Shown: positions 28,037 through 37,876, counted from the first letter of the stretch. The stretch is DNA of 64,000 bases from Flaviflexus huanghaiensis (GCF_014118685.1 NZ_JACFAK010000009.1:62001-126000), one strand, 5' to 3'. A program made the numbers and translations. Notes: generated by a model not told the origin, from the letters alone.

Positions 28037-29242
28037 TCATAGCCGCTCACTGTCCGTTCCCGATAGCAGGGTCCCCGGTCCAACTGCTCCCTGCCCGAAG
28101 CGGTTCCTGATTGTGTCCAGGGCTCTTTCAGCTTGTTCCGTGCGACCGTCGTCATCGAGGGTGGCCTGGCCGGAGTCACCGGCCTCAAGGTTTTCCACCC
28201 GAACCCCGATGAGGCGAACCCCTCCACCCGGCATCTCCAGTAGCGATGACGCGACGCGATAGATCTCATGTGCGAGGTTTGTCGGTGCCTGGAGCGTATG
28301 CGAGCGCGTGATCGTCGTAAAGGATGAGTCGCGGACCTTGATGCTCACGCGCCATGCGACGAGGGACCGCTGTCGGAGCCGACGCGCACACTCGTGAGAC
28401 TGGTCAAGGATGCGGGCGCGCACCTGTGCGGGGTCGTTGAGGAGGTCAAACGACGTCTCCTCCCTCCCGATCGACTTTTCTACCCGAGACGTCACAACGG
28501 GACGCGGGTCGATCCCATTCGCGAGCCGCCACAACATGCCCCCGGACTTGCCGAGTACTCGCTCGAGACTGTCCTGGGACAGCTCCCGAACATCTGCCAC
28601 CGAGCGGATGCCGCGCTGCTCAAGACGACGTTTCGTCGCCTCCCCGACACCCCAGAGTGCACCGAGCGGCAGCTCGCCGAGGAAGGCCTCCGTCTCGTCT
28701 TTGGGGACGAGGAGAAGACCATCCGGTTTCGCGTGTGCGGACGCGATTTTCGCAACATGCTTTGTCGCTGCGATCCCAACGGATGCAGGCACGCCCTCCC
28801 GTTTTCGGATCTCCTGGCGGATGAGATGACCAATCTCGACGGGCGTGCGCCTGCGATCTCCCGACACGTCGAGGAAAGCCTCGTCGACCGAGACCTGTTC
28901 GAGCAGGGGCGTGAAGGAGGAGAGGATCTCCATGACCCGGCGGGCCACGGCCGAATAGACGCCGTGCCGGACGGGGATCATGATGAGGTCGGGGCACAGC
29001 CGTTTCGCCTGCGCCACCGGCATCGCCGAGTTCACGCCGAAGGCTCGTGCCTCGTAGGAGGCCGACGTGACCACGCCGCGCTCAGCACCGCCGACCGCGA
29101 CGGGGAGCCCGCGCAGGTGCGGTCGCTCCAGGAGCTCGACTTCGACGAAGAAGGCATCCATGTCGACGTGGAGGATGGGGGTGTGAGAGTCGTCGCTTCC
29201 GAGCGGCCTGCGGGCAGAGGCCGAGCGTGGGCCGCGAGACAT
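28037..29242 (-). CDS. dinB: DNA polymerase IV (Y family)
   Basis: A 401-residue translesion polymerase. The palm has both catalytic regions: ILHVDMDAFFVEVELLERP and VSVDEAFLDVSG. The fingers, thumb (GVGEATKRRLEQRGIRSVAD) and little-finger domains follow. The ATG at 29242 is supported by GGGAGG five bases upstream; the 31 open codons before it overlap a divergent gene. I find no LexA box in front of it, so SOS control is not evident. Confidence 0.94.
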   Translation of the reverse strand: MSRGPRSASARRPLGSDDSHTPILHVDMDAFFVEVELLERPHLRGLPVAVGGAERGVVTSASYEARAFGVNSAMPVAQAKRLCPDLIMIPVRHGVYSAVARRVMEILSSFTPLLEQVSVDEAFLDVSGDRRRTPVEIGHLIRQEIRKREGVPASVGIAATKHVAKIASAHAKPDGLLLVPKDETEAFLGELPLGALWGVGEATKRRLEQRGIRSVADVRELSQDSLERVLGKSGGMLWRLANGIDPRPVVTSRVEKSIGREETSFDLLNDPAQVRARILDQSHECARRLRQRSLVAWRVSIKVRDSSFTTITRSHTLQAPTNLAHEIYRVASSLLEMPGGGVRLIGVRVENLEAGDSGQATLDDDGRTEQAERALDTIRNRFGQGAVGPGTLLSGTDSERL

Positions 29243-29267
29243 TTGTGCCTCCCTTAGGCTGGTGGTT

Positions 29268-30017
29268 ATGGAAGAAATGACGACAATGGGAACCGCCCGC
29301 ATCGAGGTCGATCCCGACCGTCCCTCACTGCTCATACTCTATCTAGACGGGGTGCCATCGTCAGCGATCGATCTGACCGACCCCGAGTACCTCGAGTTCG
29401 AGTACATGCAGCACATGCGAATCCTCGCTGAAGCGGCCCGACCGCGCGGTACAAAGATGCGAGCACTCCACATCGGCGGCGCGGGCTGTGCACTGGCACG
29501 TGCCTTCGCGTCGTCTCACCCGCCTGCCCATCAGCTCGCGGTCGAGATTGACGCGATACTCGCGCACAAGGTGCGCGAGTGGTTTCCCCTTCCCCGCTCG
29601 CCACAGCTACGGATTAGGGTGGCCGAGGGTCGAACGGTTCTGCACGGTCAGGCTGGCCGGAACTGGGACATTATCGTGCGCGATGCGTTCGCACAGGGGA
29701 CGGTTCCCTACCAGCTCATGACACACGAGGCTGCGGTCGATGCCCGCAATGCGCTTGCGCCGGACGGCGTTTATCTTGTCAATCTTTCCCGCCACTACAA
29801 GCCCGAGCTCGCCACCCTCATGGCTGCCTTCGACCACGTCGTCGCTATTACGGACCCTGCCGTCTGGTCGGGCAGGCGCTACGGCAACATCACGGTCGGC
29901 GCGTCCATGGCGCCCTGGCCGGAGATGCATCGGGAGGTTTACCGCCTGCCTCTGCCCGCCCGGATTTATTCTGACCTGACTCCATCCGCTGCGCCTCTGC
30001 ACGACGTTCCCGAATAA
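29268..30017 (+). CDS. Spermidine-synthase-like protein
   Basis: A 249-residue protein with the aminopropyltransferase/methyltransferase fold: LEFEYMQHM near the start, the nucleotide loop ALHIGGAGCALARAF, the acidic strand end LAVEIDAI, and IIVRDAFAQGTVPYQLMTHE, where SpeE enzymes hold a catalytic Asp. Such spermidine-synthase-like genes are common in actinobacteria, often of unproven substrate. It diverges from dinB. Its last 128 bases overlap the 3' end of a gene on the other strand. GTG 29262 is an alternative start. Confidence 0.8.
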   Translation: MEEMTTMGTARIEVDPDRPSLLILYLDGVPSSAIDLTDPEYLEFEYMQHMRILAEAARPRGTKMRALHIGGAGCALARAFASSHPPAHQLAVEIDAILAHKVREWFPLPRSPQLRIRVAEGRTVLHGQAGRNWDIIVRDAFAQGTVPYQLMTHEAAVDARNALAPDGVYLVNLSRHYKPELATLMAAFDHVVAITDPAVWSGRRYGNITVGASMAPWPEMHREVYRLPLPARIYSDLTPSAAPLHDVPE

Positions 30018-31251
30018 TCCGTTCGATCGCAACCCTCGCTGGCTCGATCCGAAGGCCCTTTTCCTTCTCAAATCGACGTTTTGCGAACGGACTGACTGAG
30101 AGAAAACCCACGACGCCCACCGCGACGATGATGGCTTGCGACGCCATGGCGATCCTGTAGTCGGCAGCGCTGTAATCACCATCTGGTGCCCGCCAGTCGA
30201 GGACAAGCCCGATGAGAAGAGAAGCCGCCAGGGCCGCAATGAATCCGCCCTGATTGATCATGCCGTTCGCTGTTCCGAGCCTGCTAAGCGGCACGGCTGT
30301 CCTGCCGAGGTCGAACGCAATGGCCGAGCCGGAGCCCGTGAGCGCCAAGACGACGAGGAGCACCCCGAACTCCCAGACCCTGATAGGTCTGGGAAGGAGG
30401 AGGAGATAGGTCCAGCAGAGCGTGAAGATGACCATGATGGCGAGGATCGGCATGGGGCGACGCAGTGGGTGCCGCGACGTCATCCGCGCAACGAGGGGGC
30501 CGGTCATGACCCCGGCTGCAGGGGCGATGATGAGGAGGGCCGCTGCGGTCTGCTGGTCCACGCCGTTGACGACCATGAACGGCACTCCCCACAGCAGGAG
30601 GAACACGTGGCCCGGGAAACCAAGGGTGAAGTGAGTCCAGAAACCCTGCCACACTCCCGGGTGGGTGAAGGTGCCCCCGCTCGCCTTCGTTATCGAGGTC
30701 GAGAACTCTCGCTTCTCCCTGATGAAGAACGCGGCGATGAGTGCGATGACAGCGCCGGCTGTACCCATGGCGACGAAGGCAGTCTCCCATCCGTACCGCG
30801 CGAGAATCATGGCGAACGGCACGGAGGAGATGACCTGGCCCGCCTGTCCACATATACCTGTCAGCTGTGTAAAGAGAGGGACCCGTCGCGGCGCGAACCA
30901 TTGCGGCACGAGACGGAGTACCGATGTGAATGCCGATGCATCGCCCATGCCAATAAGGACACGAGCGCCGAGTGCGGATGGGTAGGTGGCCGCGAGCGCG
31001 AGCCAGATCTGCCCGCCCGCAAGAATAACGGCGCCGATGAGAAGAACTGGTCGGGAGCCGAATCGGTCAAGAAGTAACCCCAGCGGGATCTGGCAGGCTG
31101 CATAGACGCCAAGCTGGATGACCGTGAACATTGAGAGCTCTGCCGCCGAAATATCGAATCGGGAGAGCGCATCGAGGGAAGCGACGCCAAAGCTCGTTCG
31201 GGCGGCAATGGCCATGATGTACACGGCCATGCCTGCCAGCCAGACGCGCAC
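29890..31251 (-). CDS. Major facilitator superfamily transporter
   Basis: A 453-residue transporter with twelve hydrophobic segments and the MFS loop motif GLLLDRFGSRPVLL between helices 2 and 3. After the last helix (ending near GFLSVSPFAKRR) there is a 65-residue hydrophilic tail rich in Arg, Glu and Pro, and about 42 of these residues are encoded over the 3' end of the opposite spermidine-synthase-like gene. GTG start only three bases after the PAC2 stop, so probably co-transcribed with PAC2. The substrate cannot be inferred. Confidence 0.88.
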   Translation of the reverse strand: MRVWLAGMAVYIMAIAARTSFGVASLDALSRFDISAAELSMFTVIQLGVYAACQIPLGLLLDRFGSRPVLLIGAVILAGGQIWLALAATYPSALGARVLIGMGDASAFTSVLRLVPQWFAPRRVPLFTQLTGICGQAGQVISSVPFAMILARYGWETAFVAMGTAGAVIALIAAFFIREKREFSTSITKASGGTFTHPGVWQGFWTHFTLGFPGHVFLLLWGVPFMVVNGVDQQTAAALLIIAPAAGVMTGPLVARMTSRHPLRRPMPILAIMVIFTLCWTYLLLLPRPIRVWEFGVLLVVLALTGSGSAIAFDLGRTAVPLSRLGTANGMINQGGFIAALAASLLIGLVLDWRAPDGDYSAADYRIAMASQAIIVAVGVVGFLSVSPFAKRRFEKEKGLRIEPARVAIERIIRERRAEAQRMESGQNKSGRAEAGGKPPDASPARAPWTRRP

Positions 31252-31254
31252 GGG

Positions 31255-32175
31255 TTAGTCGTCGTCGCGCCGGACGTGCCGACCACGCTTACGTTTCGGT
31301 TGATCTGCACGGCGTGCCAGGTACTTCTCCGCTGCCTCCCCGATCTCGTCAGCGGTTGGGATCTCCGGCAACTCATCGTTGGGCAGGACGAAACCAGAGT
31401 TCGGGCCCTCCGTGTCGTAGTCCTCCTCGAGTGAGGAGACAAGCGAGCGGAAGTCCTCCTGCGCGCCGTAAATCGCCTCGATCTGGTCGGTCTCCGTTTG
31501 GGCGACACGTTCGAGGTCGCCCACGGGTAGAGCGAGCCCTGAGTCGTCAGCGACGAACGCGGCTACCGCGCCCGCCGCGGATGCATAGATGTTGTTGACG
31601 AGATAGAACGGAACTCGCGCGAGGACCGACGACGTGTCGATTCCGGATGCGCCGAGCGTGTACACGAGGAATTCCGAGAAGTTCACCGACTGGATATATG
31701 TCGCATCCTGTTCTGGATACGTCCTGCGATAACCGCGGATGAGGAGGTCAACGGGCCTCGTGTGCGGTATGCCGGATGGTAGTCCGCCGATAGCGTAGAA
31801 CTTCTCCACCCCGAACTGTGTCGCGAGCTGGAGGACGCCTTCGGCAAGCGAGTGCCAGCGCAGGTCTGGTTCATTGCCGCGAAGGACAAGGAGCTTTTCC
31901 CCTTCGATGTCCTCGACGACAAAGACGTCGAGGCGAGGGTCGACCATGCGCGTCATTGCACCGTTCTCGAACGTGATCATCGGCCTTTCAGAACGGAAGT
32001 CGAAAATTCGATCCGGATCGAACGACGCGACGAGATCGCCTTCGCCGAAGGCTTGGGCAATGGAGCCGGCGATCCCGCCGGCGTCGAATGGACCCCCGCC
32101 GACCGCGCATATCAGTGTCGAGATCTGCTGCGGGGTTTCGTCGGGATCTGACGTGAATTCCAGCAGGTCGGTCAT
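31255..32175 (-). CDS. PAC2 family protein
   Basis: A 306-residue protein of the PAC2 (proteasome assembly chaperone-like) family common in actinobacteria. It has AVGGGPFDAGGIAGSIAQAF near the start, LLVLRGNEPDLRWHSLAEGV, FYAIGGLPSGIPHTRP and an acidic C-terminal helix region. Its role in bacteria is not settled. The ATG at 32175 has GGAGG six bases upstream. It diverges from the HelD-like gene with 58 bases between and precedes the MFS gene. Confidence 0.87.
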   Translation of the reverse strand: MTDLLEFTSDPDETPQQISTLICAVGGGPFDAGGIAGSIAQAFGEGDLVASFDPDRIFDFRSERPMITFENGAMTRMVDPRLDVFVVEDIEGEKLLVLRGNEPDLRWHSLAEGVLQLATQFGVEKFYAIGGLPSGIPHTRPVDLLIRGYRRTYPEQDATYIQSVNFSEFLVYTLGASGIDTSSVLARVPFYLVNNIYASAAGAVAAFVADDSGLALPVGDLERVAQTETDQIEAIYGAQEDFRSLVSSLEEDYDTEGPNSGFVLPNDELPEIPTADEIGEAAEKYLARRADQPKRKRGRHVRRDDD

Positions 32176-32233
32176 GGTCCACCTCCGCTCAATGATGACA
32201 ACCGCTTGTCTCTCTTGGATAATTGTATGTCTC

Positions 32234-34321
32234 ATGAGCGATGGAGAATCAATGGATGCAGTGTCCGAGGAGCAGACCTACGTCGATAGAGCCTATTCGA
32301 GGCTCGACTCCTTAGCCGCGGGCTATACCCGCAGACTGGCGGAAATTCGCCGGGAAGGGGGACGGGGCAACCCTGAGCAGCTGTTCCAGCGGGATTCGTT
32401 CGCCGCCGATTACGAAGATCACCTCGCCCGCCTGTCGCACGTCGAACATCAGCTCGTGCTCGGCCGGCTCGATTCCGAAAACGGCGATATAGGTCACATT
32501 GGGCGCATCGGGCTGCGTGATGAGGACCGCAATGTGATTCTTCTCGACTGGCGTGCGCCGCAGGCTGAACCGTTCTACCAGGCCACCGCCCTCAACCCCC
32601 AGGGCATGGTGCGCCGCCGCCACATCCAATCGCGCCTGCGCAGAGTCGTCTCCGTCGAAGATGAACTGCTCACATCCGATGCTGAGGCGACCGCGAATCT
32701 CAATCTCACGGGCGAGGGCGCCCTCATGGCGTCCCTCGGATCTGCCCGGCAGGGTCATATGAGCGACATCGTTGCGACGATCCAGGCGGAGCAGGATCGC
32801 ATCATTCGCGCCGACTCGACCGGCGTTCTTATCGTCCAGGGAGGCCCCGGTACCGGTAAGACGGCTGTTGCGCTCCATCGAGCCGCCTACCTGCTGTACG
32901 CGCATAGAAACAGACTGGCGAACTCGGGGGTTCTCATCCTCGGCCCCTCCTCCTCATTCCTCTCCTTCATCTCACGCGTCCTGCCCTCCCTGGGCGAGTC
33001 AGACGTCGTGTCCTCCACGATCGCGGACCTTCTCCCGGGCATCGTCGCAAACGGTATCGACAGCCCGCGGGCCAGCGAGATCAAGGGCCGAGCCGTGTGG
33101 GCGCGGGTCGCGAAGCGTGCTGTCGAGTACCTCCAGCGGCCACTGACAACGCCCGTCACACTTCGCATTAACTCCTTCGACGTCGAGCTCACTCCGGACA
33201 TCATCGCAACCGGCCATGCACGCGCACGCCGGAGCGACCGCCCGCACAACGAGGCACGTCAGTCCTATGCCCGTGCTGTCATCGAGGAACTCGTCAGGAG
33301 GTACCTTGCTGTGTCGGAGACGGAAGAGCAGGACTGGCTCACGGCCGACATTGCCTCGAATGACCAGGTCCGACGCGCAGTCAATCTCTGCTGGCTACCC
33401 GCGACGCCGACGTGGTTGCTCGAGCACCTCTACGCCCATCCCGCTCTTCTCAAGAAGCTCGCCCCAGAACTCTCTGATGAAGAGCGAGCTCATCTCCATC
33501 GGCCACGAGGATCCGACTTCACACAGGCAGATATTCCAATCCTCGACGAACTTGCTGAGCTCCTTGGCGATGTCCCGGTCGCGGAATCTGGTGACGACAG
33601 CCTTGAATCCTACGCGAGCGCGACGATCGCGGGAATGGACGTCGGTGGGGGCATCGTGACCGGCAAGATGCTGGCAGAGCGTCAGCGGCAGGGCGGTCGG
33701 CGCCTTCCGCTCGCCGAGCGCGCCGCACAGGACCGCACGTGGGCATACGGTCATGCCGTTGTCGACGAGGCCCAGGAGCTGTCACCACTTGCCTGGCGGA
33801 TGGTCGCCCGGCGCGTCCCGTCCCGCTCGCTGACGATCGTTGGGGACCTCGATCAGCGCCCCTCCGGCGCACCCGACGGCGGCTGGCGCGAGCTTCTCGG
33901 ACCGCTTGCGAGCCACATGCGCGAAGAGGTACTGACGATCTCGTACCGCACCCCGGCAGCCGTCCTCGAAGAGGCCGAAGCGGCCATGAACAGACGCAAC
34001 ATCACGCTGCGACACCCGGTTAGGGCCGTGCGGAAAGTCGACGGATCACTGCGCCGCGAGGAGCTCGACACGGCGATCGAGCAGGAGCTGGAGTTCTTGG
34101 AGACAGAGTTCGGTCCCGGCCAGGGCCTCATCGCGATCATTTCCGAGAATCCGCCCATCATCGACCATCCGCAGATCAGTACGATGACTCCGCGGGAGGC
34201 GAAGGGTCTTGAGTTCGACTCGGTCATCATCGATGGGACGATTGTGGCGCCGGGTGACCTCTACGTCGCCATGACGCGTCCCACTCAGCACCTCATCATC
34301 ACGCCCGGAACGGAGATCTAA
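32234..34321 (+). CDS. HelD/HelR-like RNA polymerase-associated ATPase
   Basis: A 695-residue UvrD/Rep-type motor. An N-terminal coiled-coil arm (about 10-75) is followed by Walker A GGPGTGKT at residues 203-210, DEAQELSPLAWRM (Walker B), VGDLDQ, the SYRTPAAVLEEAE region, TPREAKGLEFDSVII and VAMTRPTQHL. This layout matches HelD-class proteins that remove RNA polymerase from stalled complexes; in actinobacteria the HelR branch gives rifampicin tolerance. I do not see the rifampicin-associated inverted repeat in the 58-base upstream region. ATG 32252 is an alternative start. It overlaps the DUF3151 gene by one base. Confidence 0.88.
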   Translation: MSDGESMDAVSEEQTYVDRAYSRLDSLAAGYTRRLAEIRREGGRGNPEQLFQRDSFAADYEDHLARLSHVEHQLVLGRLDSENGDIGHIGRIGLRDEDRNVILLDWRAPQAEPFYQATALNPQGMVRRRHIQSRLRRVVSVEDELLTSDAEATANLNLTGEGALMASLGSARQGHMSDIVATIQAEQDRIIRADSTGVLIVQGGPGTGKTAVALHRAAYLLYAHRNRLANSGVLILGPSSSFLSFISRVLPSLGESDVVSSTIADLLPGIVANGIDSPRASEIKGRAVWARVAKRAVEYLQRPLTTPVTLRINSFDVELTPDIIATGHARARRSDRPHNEARQSYARAVIEELVRRYLAVSETEEQDWLTADIASNDQVRRAVNLCWLPATPTWLLEHLYAHPALLKKLAPELSDEERAHLHRPRGSDFTQADIPILDELAELLGDVPVAESGDDSLESYASATIAGMDVGGGIVTGKMLAERQRQGGRRLPLAERAAQDRTWAYGHAVVDEAQELSPLAWRMVARRVPSRSLTIVGDLDQRPSGAPDGGWRELLGPLASHMREEVLTISYRTPAAVLEEAEAAMNRRNITLRHPVRAVRKVDGSLRREELDTAIEQELEFLETEFGPGQGLIAIISENPPIIDHPQISTMTPREAKGLEFDSVIIDGTIVAPGDLYVAMTRPTQHLIITPGTEI

Positions 34322-34722
34322 TGCATATTTCAATCGGCCCTGAGCCCACCTATCTGCCTGAAGAGCCCGAGGTTCTCGCCCTTATGACGACCGCCTCACC
34401 CGAGGATGTCGCGCGCCGACATCCCGAGTCCCCGCTCGCGTGGGCACGGCTCTCGCAGCTCGCGTGGACCGAGGGCCGGGAGCTGGACTCGTATGCATAC
34501 GCCCGCGTCGGATATCACCGCGGTCTCGACTCACTGCGCCGCGCGGGGTGGCGCGGTACGGGGCCCGTTCCCGCATCTCATGAACCGAATCTGGGCTTCC
34601 TCCAGGCCCTCTATTGCCTTGGCCGCGCGGCTGAAGCGATCGGCGAGACAGCTGAAGTTGATCGGATTGAGTCATTCCTCGACGATTGTGATCCTGCCGC
34701 GCGGGAGATGTTCGCCTCATAG
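34321..34722 (+). CDS. DUF3151 family protein
   Basis: A 133-residue protein of the actinobacterial DUF3151 family, recognised by the repeat-like helical sequence SPLAWARLSQLAWTEGRELD, AYARVGYHRGLDSLRRAGWR and EPNLGFLQALYCLGRAA. It has a TPR-like appearance. No function is known. The start overlaps the HelD-like stop (TAATG), so the two are coupled, which is an unusual partner. Confidence 0.88.
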   Translation: MHISIGPEPTYLPEEPEVLALMTTASPEDVARRHPESPLAWARLSQLAWTEGRELDSYAYARVGYHRGLDSLRRAGWRGTGPVPASHEPNLGFLQALYCLGRAAEAIGETAEVDRIESFLDDCDPAAREMFAS

Positions 34723-34780
34723 CTTCTCAGCAGATGGGTTACATTTGCCCGTCTGGCGCTCCTGCGGCGAAGATGGGGTA

Positions 34781-35989
34781 ATGACCCGTGCCCTGCTTCT
34801 TGAAAACCCCCATTCAAATGCTGACGCCGCATTCGTCCGCGCCGGCATCGAGGTCGTTCGCCATCACGGTGCGCTCGACGAAGCCGACCTCATCGAGGCC
34901 CTCGACGGTTTCGACATGCTGGGCATCCGATCGAAGACTGAGGTGACCCAAAAGGTCATCGATGCCCACCCCGACCTGCTCGCCATCGGAACGTTCTCGA
35001 TCGGCACGAACCAAATTGACCTCGAAGCCGCGACGAGCCGCGGAGTCGCGGTGTTCAACGCTCCGTACTCGAACACACGCTCGGTCGTCGAGCTCGCCAT
35101 CGGCGAGATCATCTCTCTGTCGCGTCGGCTTCCAGTTCAGAATGATGCGCTGCACCGTGGTATTTGGGACAAGTCCGCGGTCGGAGCGCACGAAGTGCGC
35201 GGCCGCACACTCGGCATCATCGGGTTCGGCAACATCGGCATGCAGCTCTCCGTCGTGGCGGAAGCACTCGGCATGAGGGTCGTCTTCTATGACACGGCCG
35301 AAAAGCTCATCATCGGCAACGCGCGACGCATGAACTCGATGGAGGAGCTCCTCGAGGTGTCCGACATCGTCTCCATCCATGTCGATGGCCGCGCGTCGAA
35401 CAAGAATCTCTTCGGGGAACCAGAGTTCGCGATGATGAAGCCCGGGGCAATCTTCCTCAACCTGTCCCGCGGGTTCCTTGTCGACGTCGATGCGCTCGCC
35501 ACCCGCATCAAGAACGGCCACATAGCAGGAGCTGGCGTCGACGTCTTCCCCACCGAGCCGCGCGCCAACGGGGACCACTTTGATTCGGTCCTCACTGGCC
35601 TGCCGAACGTCATCCTCACCCCTCACGTGGGCGGCTCGACCGAGGAAGCGCAACGAGCAATCGGCCTCTTCGTCTCTGAAAAGCTCGTGACGTACTTCCG
35701 TAAGGGCGCGACCGACATGTCGATCAATATGCCGCAGATCGTCACCTCGCCCGCCAAATCATCCCTCTATCGGATCGCCTGGGTGCATTCGAACATGCCT
35801 GGAGCTCTCGCAAAAGTTAACAGGATTTTCGCAGAGTCGGGGGCTAACATTGACGCCCAGCAGCTGTCTACGCAGGGCCAGGTTGGTTATGCGGTGACCG
35901 ACATTTCGTCAAACATTCCACAGGCCGCCGTCGCTGAACTCGCTGCCGCGGAGGAAACTATCCGTCTGAGAGTGCTTTCTCGAGACTGA
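34781..35989 (+). CDS. serA: D-3-phosphoglycerate dehydrogenase
   Basis: A 402-residue first enzyme of serine synthesis. The NAD site is GIIGFGNIGMQLS (residues about 147-159), catalytic regions are NLSRGFLVDVDAL and the histidine of LTPHVGGSTEEAQ, and an ACT domain (HSNMPGALAKVNRIFAE) closes the protein. The length and single ACT domain match the E. coli-type enzyme; the longer mycobacterial form with an ASB domain is not present. The ATG is chosen where homology begins; the frame is open upstream over the DUF3151 gene. Confidence 0.95.
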   Translation: MTRALLLENPHSNADAAFVRAGIEVVRHHGALDEADLIEALDGFDMLGIRSKTEVTQKVIDAHPDLLAIGTFSIGTNQIDLEAATSRGVAVFNAPYSNTRSVVELAIGEIISLSRRLPVQNDALHRGIWDKSAVGAHEVRGRTLGIIGFGNIGMQLSVVAEALGMRVVFYDTAEKLIIGNARRMNSMEELLEVSDIVSIHVDGRASNKNLFGEPEFAMMKPGAIFLNLSRGFLVDVDALATRIKNGHIAGAGVDVFPTEPRANGDHFDSVLTGLPNVILTPHVGGSTEEAQRAIGLFVSEKLVTYFRKGATDMSINMPQIVTSPAKSSLYRIAWVHSNMPGALAKVNRIFAESGANIDAQQLSTQGQVGYAVTDISSNIPQAAVAELAAAEETIRLRVLSRD

Positions 35990-36046
35990 GACAGCCCAAC
36001 ATGGCAAAATGGAGTGCGTTCCATAATTTTGCGTGAGGAGATCAAG

Positions 36047-37876
36047 ATGGGCCGTCAACACTATGCACCGGGTGTACCGGACGAGATCGAGCTTCCAACA
36101 AAGCCGCTCCCAGATCTGCTCAACAGAGCGGTAGCGGAGTTTCCGACACGCCACGCTATCGATTTCATCGGAGCAAAAACGAGCTACGAAGAGCTCGCCG
36201 ACATGGTGCGCAAGACGGCTTCCATGCTCACTCTGGCCGGGATCAAGCGAGGCGACGTTGTCGCGGCGATCCTGCCAAACTGCACGCAGCACGTCGCTCT
36301 CGCGTATGCGACGTGGTCAATCGGCGCAATACTTGCTGAGCACAATCCGCTCGCTCCCGCAAAGGAGCTCGTCGCGCAGATCGAAAACGATGGTGCTCAG
36401 GTTGTCATTGGGTGGGAGAAAACACTCGTTGACCTCGCGGACATGCTCCCGGACCGCACGGTTATCGCAGTCAATCTCACGGCAGCCCTTCCCAAGCGCT
36501 CACAGATGCTCCTCAAGCTTCCACTCAAGGCGGCCCGCGCACAGCGAGACAAGATGAGAGGCAGAGTGCCGTCTCACGTCTATTCCTTCGAGAAGATGGT
36601 GGCGTCGGCACCGTCGTCGTTTGTCGCCGAAGGTCCGGACGTGCATGATGTGGCGGTCTACCTGCACACGGGCGGTACGACTGGGTCGCCAAAGGCAGTC
36701 TGCCTTACGCACTTCAACCTCATGGCGAACTGCGAACAGGTCATCGCGTGGCTTCAGTTCGACCGCGGCGAGGAGACCGTCGGGTCGATCCTGCCCTTCT
36801 TCCACGCATTCGGAATGATGCTCTCCCTCATTCTCTCGATCGGACTCGCGGCAACACAGGACATCCTGCCCACATTCGATCCCGACATGCTCATCGCAGC
36901 GAATAAGAGGCACCCGATCACCTTCTTCGGTGGCGTCCCTCCCATGTACGAGCGCATCCTCGACTCGGCCCGTGGCGAGAAGCTCTTCTCGAAGCTCCGC
37001 TACTCCGTGTCGGGGGCTATGCCGCTCGATCCAGATCTAGCTCGCCGCTGGGAGGAGGCAACAGACTCGCTCCTCATCGAGGGTTACGGCATGACCGAAG
37101 CGTCTCCGGTCATTTCGGGCTCTCCCGTGTCTTCCAGCCGTCGGCCGTCGACTCTCGGACTCCCGTTCCCGTCCGTCGACGTCAAGGTTGTCGATCCGGA
37201 GAATATCGAGAACGAGGTCCCGGACGGCGAGATCGGAGAGCTCCTCGTGCGTGGGCCGAACGTCTTCGTCGGCTACCTCAACGACCCGGAGGAGACTGAG
37301 CAGACCCTCCTTCATGGGGAATGGCTTCGAACCGGTGATCTCGTCAAGATGGACGATGGCTTCCTGGTCATGGCGGACCGCCGCAAGGAACTCATCATCA
37401 CCTCGGGATTCAACATCTACCCATCTCAAGTTGAGGAGGCCGTGCGATCCATGCCGGGAATCCGCGACGTCGCCGTCGTCGGTATGCCGGATGGAAGCCG
37501 CGGTGAGGCCGTCGTCGCTGCACTTGTTCTCGAACCCGGAGCATCAATAGACCTCGAGAACGTCCGCAAGTGGACACAGGACAAACTCTCCCACTACTCG
37601 ATGCCCCGATCGATCGCGATTATGGACGAGCTTCCCCGCTCACAGCTGGGCAAGGTTATGCGCCGCTCGGTACGAGACCAGCTTGACGAACTCGAACTGC
37701 AGGCGGGTGTGTGGCGTAGCAAGTTGTCTGCGACCGGAGACGATCTCAGAGAGCGCGCGACTGAACTGCGGGAACGTATCGAGGCGCGGACCCGTCCGCA
37801 GGATCCGAAGGCCGCGGATACTCCCGCCGAGTCCGCGGAGAGCCCTTCACACGAGCAGTCGGCCAACGAGAGCTAA
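36047..37876 (+). CDS. Long-chain acyl-CoA synthetase / AMP-dependent ligase
   Basis: A 609-residue adenylate-forming enzyme. The AMP-binding loop is YLHTGGTTGSPKAVCLTH, followed by EGYGMTEASPV, the hinge region WLRTGDLVKMDDGFLVMADR with RKELIITSGFNIYP, and the C-terminal catalytic lysine area RSQLGKVMRR. FadD-type fatty acid activation is the best guess. About 60 extra C-terminal residues are charged and Ala/Pro/Ser-rich. GAGGAG lies six bases before the chosen ATG. Monocistronic by layout: 57 bases after serA and a hairpin follows. Confidence 0.9.
   Translation: MGRQHYAPGVPDEIELPTKPLPDLLNRAVAEFPTRHAIDFIGAKTSYEELADMVRKTASMLTLAGIKRGDVVAAILPNCTQHVALAYATWSIGAILAEHNPLAPAKELVAQIENDGAQVVIGWEKTLVDLADMLPDRTVIAVNLTAALPKRSQMLLKLPLKAARAQRDKMRGRVPSHVYSFEKMVASAPSSFVAEGPDVHDVAVYLHTGGTTGSPKAVCLTHFNLMANCEQVIAWLQFDRGEETVGSILPFFHAFGMMLSLILSIGLAATQDILPTFDPDMLIAANKRHPITFFGGVPPMYERILDSARGEKLFSKLRYSVSGAMPLDPDLARRWEEATDSLLIEGYGMTEASPVISGSPVSSSRRPSTLGLPFPSVDVKVVDPENIENEVPDGEIGELLVRGPNVFVGYLNDPEETEQTLLHGEWLRTGDLVKMDDGFLVMADRRKELIITSGFNIYPSQVEEAVRSMPGIRDVAVVGMPDGSRGEAVVAALVLEPGASIDLENVRKWTQDKLSHYSMPRSIAIMDELPRSQLGKVMRRSVRDQLDELELQAGVWRSKLSATGDDLRERATELRERIEARTRPQDPKAADTPAESAESPSHEQSANES

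Noticed and set aside
31874-32233. Upstream extension of the HelD-like gene
   Set aside because: The added residues lie over PAC2 in antisense and are low-complexity; the HelD-type coiled-coil begins after ATG 32234.
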